A program made the position numbers and the translations under genes. This document shows, one piece after another, positions 59,256 through 64,000 of a stretch of DNA of 64,000 nt (its first letter is position 1; each line of letters begins with the position of its first letter). Source of the DNA: Labedaea rhizosphaerae (GTDB taxonomy: Bacteria; Actinomycetota; Actinomycetes; Mycobacteriales; Pseudonocardiaceae); contig NZ_SNXZ01000007.1 in the NCBI RefSeq assembly GCF_004362825.1, forward strand, positions 248,001 through 312,000, written 5' to 3'. The notes beneath the pieces are model-generated. The model was not told the origin of the DNA, did not search any database, and was given only the letters and a program-made list of their open reading frames with translations.

Positions 59256-60422
59256 TCACCCGCAACTCAATGAGACCACGACACGACGGTTGAGGACGTC
59301 CGAGTTGCCGTCCGGCGGCGCGGTGTCCGTGGGGAACGGCCCCCAGCCGCGGCCCTTCGCAATGAGCTGGGTCGCACCGGCTCCGAGTTCCACTAGCGTG
59401 GCGCGGACCTGTGCGGCACGGTCCAACGACAGCCCGTTGGGGTCGTCGGCACCGTAATGGGCGATGGACCCGGTGATGGTGCCGGTGGCGTCCGGGTTGT
59501 CCCGCAACCAGTCCGCCACTTTCGCGAGCTTGGTACGCGCCGCCGTCCGGTCGCGAAACTCCGTCTTGTCCGCCACGAACCCGACCGCACCGTCGTCCTG
59601 CAGGACTAGTTCCTTGTCACAGCCGATGACCAGGTCGTCGGGCGGCGGGATCGGGACTGGGCTGACCTCCGGCAGACCGACGTCGGCTGGAGTCGTGCTC
59701 GGCGTCGGCACTGACACCACGGCTCGCGCCCCGGCCGCCTTCACGATCAGCTGCCAGAGTTCGATCAGGTGGCCGCGCTGGCTGTCACTGAGTTGGGCCT
59801 GCGGGGCCGACGTCCAGCCGATGCCGGCCAGCACCACGGTCCGGCCGTGCAGGTCCGGCAGTTCGCCGGTCTTGACCAGAGCGGCGACCACCGACTTCGG
59901 ATTGCGGTCGAGCAGATTGTTCTTGCGGAAATCCAAAGGCGCCATTGTTTGCAGCCCGGAATCGATCAACGCCACGATGCCGTTCGGGCCGGCCGAGCTC
60001 GACGCCAAGCCGAGCGCTGCGAGCGGGTTCGATTCCCTGGCGGCGGCGTGCATCCCGGTCGTCAGCACATGCACGGCGTCGACGAAGTTGGTGCGGTTGT
60101 GCGTGTTCGCCGTGTCGTTGTTGGCCGTGGGTACGTAAGTCAGGACGCAGCCGATCGTCGGCGTGCCGTCGGCCCGGATGATCGTCACACCCTTGCCGCT
60201 GGTCTTGGTGATCGCGTCGACATCCGCGTCCAGCACGGAGGGCCAGTTCGGTTTCGCGCTGTTGGAACGGTCGCCGACGGCGATGGCGAGGCCCTGCGGG
60301 GCTGGACCTGTCGGACACGGCTTCGGGTGATCGTTGCCACAGGCCGCTGTACCCAAACCGGCCGAAGCGAACAGAGCGGCCACAACCAGCGCTCGGGTGG
60401 CGCTGCGCCCCCAGTGTTTCAT
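59256..60422 (-). CDS. OmpA-domain exported lipoprotein
   Basis: This 388-residue exported protein has an N-terminal signal (MKHWGRSATRALVVAALF) and a Cys after TAA that may be a lipobox (GTAACGND), so it is probably anchored as a lipoprotein. The middle ~220 residues have no recognised fold, though it contains an LIDSGLQTM stretch. The C-terminal ~120 residues are an OmpA/MotB-type peptidoglycan-binding domain: VADWLRDNPDATGTITGSIA, LSLDRAAQVRATLVELGA, GRGWGPFP and the NRRVVVSL end. The start is ATG 60422, preceded by GAAGGTGA; the upstream gene ends 11 bases earlier. In this operon it would tie the membrane components to the cell wall. OmpA domains are uncommon in Gram-positive lipoproteins but are known from actinomycetes. 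Confidence 0.88.
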   Translation of the reverse strand: MKHWGRSATRALVVAALFASAGLGTAACGNDHPKPCPTGPAPQGLAIAVGDRSNSAKPNWPSVLDADVDAITKTSGKGVTIIRADGTPTIGCVLTYVPTANNDTANTHNRTNFVDAVHVLTTGMHAAARESNPLAALGLASSSAGPNGIVALIDSGLQTMAPLDFRKNNLLDRNPKSVVAALVKTGELPDLHGRTVVLAGIGWTSAPQAQLSDSQRGHLIELWQLIVKAAGARAVVSVPTPSTTPADVGLPEVSPVPIPPPDDLVIGCDKELVLQDDGAVGFVADKTEFRDRTAARTKLAKVADWLRDNPDATGTITGSIAHYGADDPNGLSLDRAAQVRATLVELGAGATQLIAKGRGWGPFPTDTAPPDGNSDVLNRRVVVSLSCG

Positions 60423-60433
60423 GGTGGTCACCT

Positions 60434-61258
60434 TCAAATCGTCGCAGTGGGGCTGGGGCTCTGCGGGGCAGGCGCCGCGTCCGGCCGGGTCAGTCCGTCG
60501 GTGGCCGACGGGTCCTGTAAGTGAGCCGCGATCATCAGGTTCGCCTTCTTCTTGAGCCACTGGGCAGTGGCTTTCCGGAGGTCGATCGCGGCCCGGTAGT
60601 TCACGTCCTCGCGATCCCGCTGCTCCTCATGCACCCGCAAAGTGTTGAAGGAACGCTGGTACGCCGGCTGCGAGCGGCTCAGCCTCTTGGACGCCCTGTT
60701 GTGCCCGCGCAACGCTTTGCGGTAGCGACCGCGGTACGGGTTGCGGGTGAAGTACTCGCCGAACCCGGCGACTGCACCGGAGGCGACGTACAGGACCAGG
60801 AACATGAACGCGCCGACGATCTGGGTCGACTGCTCGTCCGCCGCACCGGGGAGATAGGAATTGGCTCCTGTCGGTGCGGCGGCGGTTAGTCGCACGAGCA
60901 AGGCCAGCGCGCCGAGCGACAGCCAAGCTATCAGCAGGACCGCGATCGGTAGCCGTCCGACGTCGCCGTGGCCCGCCTTGCGGTCACGGATCATTCGGCC
61001 CGCGAAGTGCGCGAGCATGAGCGAGGCTGCGGTGAATCCGACTACGGTCAGCCAGGCCAATGTGGCGGTCAACTGCTGCATCACGATCGACACCACGTTG
61101 TAGAACATTGCCAGGTCGGCTGCGGCCACAGCTGCCAGCGCCAGCAGGTGGACCAGCTCCGCGATGGGCAGTCCAGCGAGGTCCGCGGAAACCGCGTACC
61201 CGTCGTCCGGGCGTTCACCTGGACGTTCATCCAACTTCTTGACGCTCACGATGAGCAC
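60434..61258 (-). CDS. Four-helix membrane protein with cytoplasmic tail
   Basis: This 274-residue protein has four predicted transmembrane helices (about 33-52, 65-87, 105-126 and 150-170), followed by a ~100-residue basic, charged tail starting NPYRGRYRKALRG, rich in Arg and likely helical. The C-terminus is proline rich (PAPQSPSPTATI). The start is ATG 61258. No family is recognised. It is followed 11 bases later by the OmpA lipoprotein and preceded by 84 bases after the short charged protein. In this operon it is the natural membrane partner for the OmpA-domain protein, somewhat like a MotA/ExbB-type channel protein, but I see no conserved proton-channel motif. Confidence 0.75.
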   Translation of the reverse strand: MLIVSVKKLDERPGERPDDGYAVSADLAGLPIAELVHLLALAAVAAADLAMFYNVVSIVMQQLTATLAWLTVVGFTAASLMLAHFAGRMIRDRKAGHGDVGRLPIAVLLIAWLSLGALALLVRLTAAAPTGANSYLPGAADEQSTQIVGAFMFLVLYVASGAVAGFGEYFTRNPYRGRYRKALRGHNRASKRLSRSQPAYQRSFNTLRVHEEQRDREDVNYRAAIDLRKATAQWLKKKANLMIAAHLQDPSATDGLTRPDAAPAPQSPSPTATI

Positions 61259-61342
61259 TCCTTCATGGTGCGGCCTCGATGCTGGGACCCCGCCCTAGAA
61301 GGTTCGGCACGCACAACCGCACCAACCTTCCGCGACGAGGGA

Positions 61343-61888
61343 TCAGGCTGCCTGTTCATCGGTGTCGGCTTCCTCTGAGTACGACGTCCCGCCCAAGGAA
61401 GAGACCGTGCCGCCGCCGTCGGTTCTGGCCGGCCACCGGGTTCGAAGGTGTTCGGTGCGTGTTCCGGTCAGCGCCTCCGCGGCGGCGTCCAAGGCTTCAC
61501 GGGCGTGCAGAACCCGGGCGAGGTCCGCTTCATAACGAGGCTTTTGCCGGGCGAGGTCCTGTTCGGCCAGCCCGACCAGCACCGTGGCCACCGCCTGGCG
61601 CTCGTCGTGAATCGGCTCCAGCAGCGCGATCTCCGCAGCGAGCCAGGCATCGACCAGATCGCTCAGCACGTCGCGGGAGCCTGCGTCGAGCCCATCTGGC
61701 CGCAGTCCCTTCAGCTGTTCTTCAACATCCTCGATGCCCCGCCGCCTCGCGTCCTCCACGGAGGCGTACGGCGGCAACTGCATGATGTCCAACTCGCCGC
61801 TCGTGGCGCGGGCGTAGACATCATCAGGCTTCTTTCGCCGCTTGGGCAGCCATCCGGTGAACCGCCTACGCGATGGCACTGCGATCAT
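61343..61888 (-). CDS. Charged helical protein of the VWA/OmpA/PNP operon
   Basis: This 181-residue hydrophilic protein has a basic N-terminus (VPSRRRFTGWLPKRRKK), then long amphipathic helices rich in Ala, Glu, Asp and Arg (VEDARRRGIEDVEEQLKGLR, ALLEPIHDERQAVATVLVGL), and ends in an acidic tail. No signal or membrane helix. The start is ATG 61888, overlapping the previous stop by four bases, with a GAGGAGG ribosome binding site. Function is unknown; it looks like a structural or adaptor protein working with the coiled-coil protein upstream. Confidence 0.72.
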   Translation of the reverse strand: MIAVPSRRRFTGWLPKRRKKPDDVYARATSGELDIMQLPPYASVEDARRRGIEDVEEQLKGLRPDGLDAGSRDVLSDLVDAWLAAEIALLEPIHDERQAVATVLVGLAEQDLARQKPRYEADLARVLHAREALDAAAEALTGTRTEHLRTRWPARTDGGGTVSSLGGTSYSEEADTDEQAA

Positions 61889-62691
61889 GCTGCCTCCTCG
61901 TTGTTTTCGGGTTCGATGTGCACGGATTCCGGTGTGTGGCCCAACGCGTCGCGCCATGTGGTCCACGCGGGCTTGTCCTGCCACCCTGAGCGGATCAGCA
62001 CGCCGAGGCGGTTGCCGTCCGGATGCTTGCGGATAAGCCTGCCCAAGTAGGACGCGACGCGACGACGGACGTACGCCTCGACGATGGCGGCCTCCGTGCG
62101 GACGACCTCGAAACGCACCTGGATCCTTTCCCGGACCAGGGCGGCCTCCTGGTCGGCCGCTACCACCGCGGCACGGGCGTTGACGACCGCGCTCTCCTTG
62201 GTACGCTGCTGTTTCACGAAGTCCTGTCTGCGCCGTGCGGTCACCACCTCGATCTTGGTTTCGCCCTCACCATTGGCTCTTTGCTGCAGTTCCTCCTCCG
62301 ACGGTGCCGTCAGGTCCGCCAACTCCTTGGTCGCGGTCTCCACCCGGGTCACCGCGGAGGTGTGATCGGCGCGCACGCGTTCAAGTCGGATCCGGTCCTC
62401 GGCGACGCCCTCCTGAAAGCGCGCCCACGCCAGTTCGGCCATGCCGCGGCCCAATTGTCCCAACTGGACGGTGCGGGCGGTGGCCCACGCCAAGGCGGGC
62501 CGGCTGGGGTGCGAGGTGTCCTCAACGGTGATGAACGGGGGTTCCTGCGCGCCACCTGTCGGCACAAGCAACTCCGGCATCCCGCACTTGGCGTCCTTGC
62601 CCGCGCACCGCCAATCGCTCCAGCGGGCGAACAATCCGTACTTGATGGCTTTGACCGCTGCGGCGTCGCGTTCGATCGCCTTCTTCGGCAT
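61885..62691 (-). CDS. Coiled-coil protein of the VWA/OmpA/PNP operon
   Basis: This 268-residue cytoplasmic protein has a Cys-containing N-terminal part (WRCAGKDAKCG) and a long charged helical middle likely to form a coiled coil, residues ~105-215 (TRVETATKELADLTAPSEEE, VTARRRQDFVKQQRTKESAV). The C-terminus is acidic. No catalytic motif and no membrane segment. The start is ATG 62691, 13 bases after the VWA gene stop; the stop overlaps the next gene. The combination of coiled coil and downstream envelope proteins suggests it couples a cytoplasmic signal to the membrane complex. The family is not recognised. Confidence 0.75.
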   Translation of the reverse strand: MPKKAIERDAAAVKAIKYGLFARWSDWRCAGKDAKCGMPELLVPTGGAQEPPFITVEDTSHPSRPALAWATARTVQLGQLGRGMAELAWARFQEGVAEDRIRLERVRADHTSAVTRVETATKELADLTAPSEEELQQRANGEGETKIEVVTARRRQDFVKQQRTKESAVVNARAAVVAADQEAALVRERIQVRFEVVRTEAAIVEAYVRRRVASYLGRLIRKHPDGNRLGVLIRSGWQDKPAWTTWRDALGHTPESVHIEPENNEEAA

Positions 62692-62704
62692 GTCGGTGCC
62701 CTCC

Positions 62705-63544
62705 TCAGTTGGTCGGGAGTTGGTCGAGGTGCTGGCCCGTCAAAGAGCCGACGATCTCGCCGAGCACGACGTCGAGTGGCTTGCCGTCGGCGAAGACGGA
62801 GGCGAGTCGAGCGCCGAGGCCGGATCCGGTGAAGTGGTACACCGACACGGAGTCGAGGGCCCCGCCGGTCAACTCACTCGGCCGGCCCCAGCCAGTCTCC
62901 GCGGGAATCACTGCGAAGATCCGGGTGTAATTCCCGGCTCGCAGCGACTTGGAGATCGCGGCTTGTTCGTCGCCCAGCAGCCCATCGGTGATCACGACCA
63001 GGGCGCGGGCGGCGCAGGTCGATGCCTTGCCGTTCCGGGTGCGTGCGGCCACCAGTTTGTCCACCGCAGGCCCGAGATTGGTTCCGTCGGGCTGGGTAAT
63101 GGTGGGCATGCGGGGCGGCCTGGTAAGCGACCGCAGCGCGGTGGGCCGCAACGCCAGTTCACCGGAGCCTGCGAAGAATGCGGTGGAGAGGCGGTCCGCG
63201 TCGGTCAGCACACGGCGGGCGAAGGTGAACAGGGCCAACTCGGCCTGCTCACGCTGGTCGCGGAACTGTTCCATGGAGCCGGACACGTCGACCGCTTCTT
63301 CCAGGCAGATCGGGCCGGTGACGAGCCGTGGACCGGCCAGCGTCGAGGTGGCCAGGCTGGTGGGCTTCTCGGACTCGCGGCAGGACACGACGGCCAACAG
63401 GAGCAAGAGCAGGATGGCGAGCAACTGCAGCAGGCGCGCCAGCCAGTGCGGCATCTTCTTTGGCGGCTTGGCTGTGGGTTGCTTCTGGTGGAGCGGAATC
63501 CGTTCGACGAGTCGTTGCCCGCGGTCGGGTGTCGCCGTTGTCAT
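62705..63544 (-). CDS. VWA-domain single-pass membrane protein
   Basis: This 279-residue protein has a short basic cytoplasmic N-terminus (LHQKQPTAKPPKKMPHWLAR), one leucine-rich transmembrane helix (residues ~33-52) and an extracytoplasmic von Willebrand A domain. The MIDAS metal site reads DVSGSM (D-x-S-x-S), with a later T in PDGTNL and D in VVITDGLL, all three expected positions present. It is the first gene of the operon. The start is ATG 63544, with AAAGGAGGTG directly upstream. VWA proteins bind proteins through a metal ion, and here the natural partners are the OmpA lipoprotein and the four-helix membrane protein. Confidence 0.88.
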   Translation of the reverse strand: MTTATPDRGQRLVERIPLHQKQPTAKPPKKMPHWLARLLQLLAILLLLLLAVVSCRESEKPTSLATSTLAGPRLVTGPICLEEAVDVSGSMEQFRDQREQAELALFTFARRVLTDADRLSTAFFAGSGELALRPTALRSLTRPPRMPTITQPDGTNLGPAVDKLVAARTRNGKASTCAARALVVITDGLLGDEQAAISKSLRAGNYTRIFAVIPAETGWGRPSELTGGALDSVSVYHFTGSGLGARLASVFADGKPLDVVLGEIVGSLTGQHLDQLPTN

Positions 63545-64000
63545 GACACCTCCTTTCAGTGGGGGACAACCGCCTCGGAACTTGTCCGAGTCGCGGTCAA
63601 GGCCGAGGCGCGACCAAACGAGTGATTGTGCTCGGTGGGTGGTGAGAACAATTCGGGATTGACTACGGATCGTGGTGCGGGGACGAACATGACATCGGCA
63701 CATTCGCTCGATCGGTTACCGTTGGCAGCGAGTTCTCTAGCGGTGGATGTCAGCTCGCCCGTATGAGGGGTCCAGGTGCAGGCACGATTGTCCCGCCATT
63801 GTCATGTTTCTGTCCGACGCATGCTGCGGATAGCGAGTGGACGATGTTCAACTGATGGTCCACGCCGGATGGCGGGACAGGGACAGATCGTTCCACCTAA
63901 AGGAAACGAAGGGTTTATAGTGCGAACGAGGGCGCATCGTCAGGTATCGCTGGTCCGTTGCACGCGTTACAGAGCTTACTTTCTAGGATGGTCCCTTCGC
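63545..64000. other. Intergenic region with an 11-bp inverted repeat and a possible gene start
   Basis: These 456 bases contain no convincing complete gene. TGTCCCGCCAT (63789-63799) and ATGGCGGGACA (63869-63879) form a perfect 11-bp inverted repeat 69 bases apart, which could form a large hairpin or bind a protein. On the plus strand GTG 63920, after AAAGGAAACGAAG, opens a frame that stays open for 27 codons to the window edge. It may be the start of a gene, but this is too short to judge. Confidence 0.4.

Noticed and set aside
57297-63544. Operon as a Zorya system
   Set aside because: Zorya needs a MotA-like ZorA with a long tail plus ZorB and helicase/nuclease genes. Here only the OmpA-domain idea is shared, and the four-helix protein shows no MotA motif.

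Overview
The window is very GC-rich and every convincing gene shows third-position G/C bias, frequent GTG starts, Shine-Dalgarno sites and ATGA/GTGA gene overlaps. The content (modular type I PKS, ABC-2 drug exporter, OleD-like glycosyltransferases, P450, azole-type RiPP genes) points to an antibiotic-producing actinomycete. A Pseudonocardiales genus (Saccharothrix/Lentzea/Amycolatopsis-like) is my inference from overall style only.

Region 1 (1-24.8 kb, continuing to about 29.3 kb) is the 3' half of a glycosylated polyketide (macrolide-like) cluster. One PKS subunit is cut by the window edge and contributes three KS-AT-KR-ACP modules. The next subunit is KS-AT-ACP-TE and releases a beta-keto product. 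Behind them come a two-gene DrrAB-like exporter, three related glycosyltransferases, an NDP-sugar 4-ketoreductase and a convergent P450. Further along are a small secreted protein, an unusual fusion of crotonyl-CoA carboxylase/reductase with 3-hydroxybutyryl-CoA dehydrogenase (ethylmalonyl-CoA supply), and a UDP-glucuronate decarboxylase-like enzyme.

Region 2 (29.4-37.6 kb) is mixed: a pair of membrane PH-domain proteins, a secreted GH15 glucosidase, an aldo/keto reductase, a TauD-like dioxygenase, an FKBP prolyl isomerase and a class C beta-lactamase-like hydrolase. Short 10-bp-period TGTCCAG repeats lie upstream of the decarboxylase-like gene and of the aldo/keto reductase gene, which may tie these regions to one regulator.

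Region 3 (37.7-49.2 kb) is the most interesting part. It is a compact, co-directional, largely overlapping set of ten genes that looks like an undescribed type of azole-containing RiPP cluster. The 63-residue precursor has a perfect ribosome binding site, a VVGG leader end and the core SDCIGTSGFCNDCTC. It is surrounded by a PxPxP-ended YcaO cyclodehydratase, a short ThiF-like leader-binding protein, a large ThiF/nitroreductase-like fusion, a SagB-type azoline oxidase, an adenylating ligase and a carrier protein. The set is completed by a GT4 glycosyltransferase, a beta-lactamase-fold hydrolase whose nucleophile Ser is Cys, and a fusion of an EpiD/LanD-like flavoprotein cysteine decarboxylase with a COMT-like methyltransferase. 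No lanthipeptide dehydratase, TfuA or pyridine synthase is present. The simplest reading is a polyazole peptide whose C-terminal Cys is oxidatively decarboxylated and then methylated.

Region 4 (49.3-57.1 kb) holds a PAP2 phosphatase-like protein, a small membrane protein, a 922-residue TPR protein, an acyl-CoA ligase, a zinc-less MDR oxidoreductase and a TetR regulator broken by two -1 frameshifts, with a perfect inverted-repeat operator candidate between the last two.

Region 5 (57.3-63.5 kb) is a tight six-gene minus-strand operon: a membrane VWA protein, two charged cytoplasmic proteins, a four-helix membrane protein, an OmpA-domain lipoprotein and a membrane-anchored nucleoside phosphorylase-domain protein. 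It has the composition of an envelope-associated conflict or defence system. The last 456 bases hold no clear gene apart from a possible gene start running off the edge.
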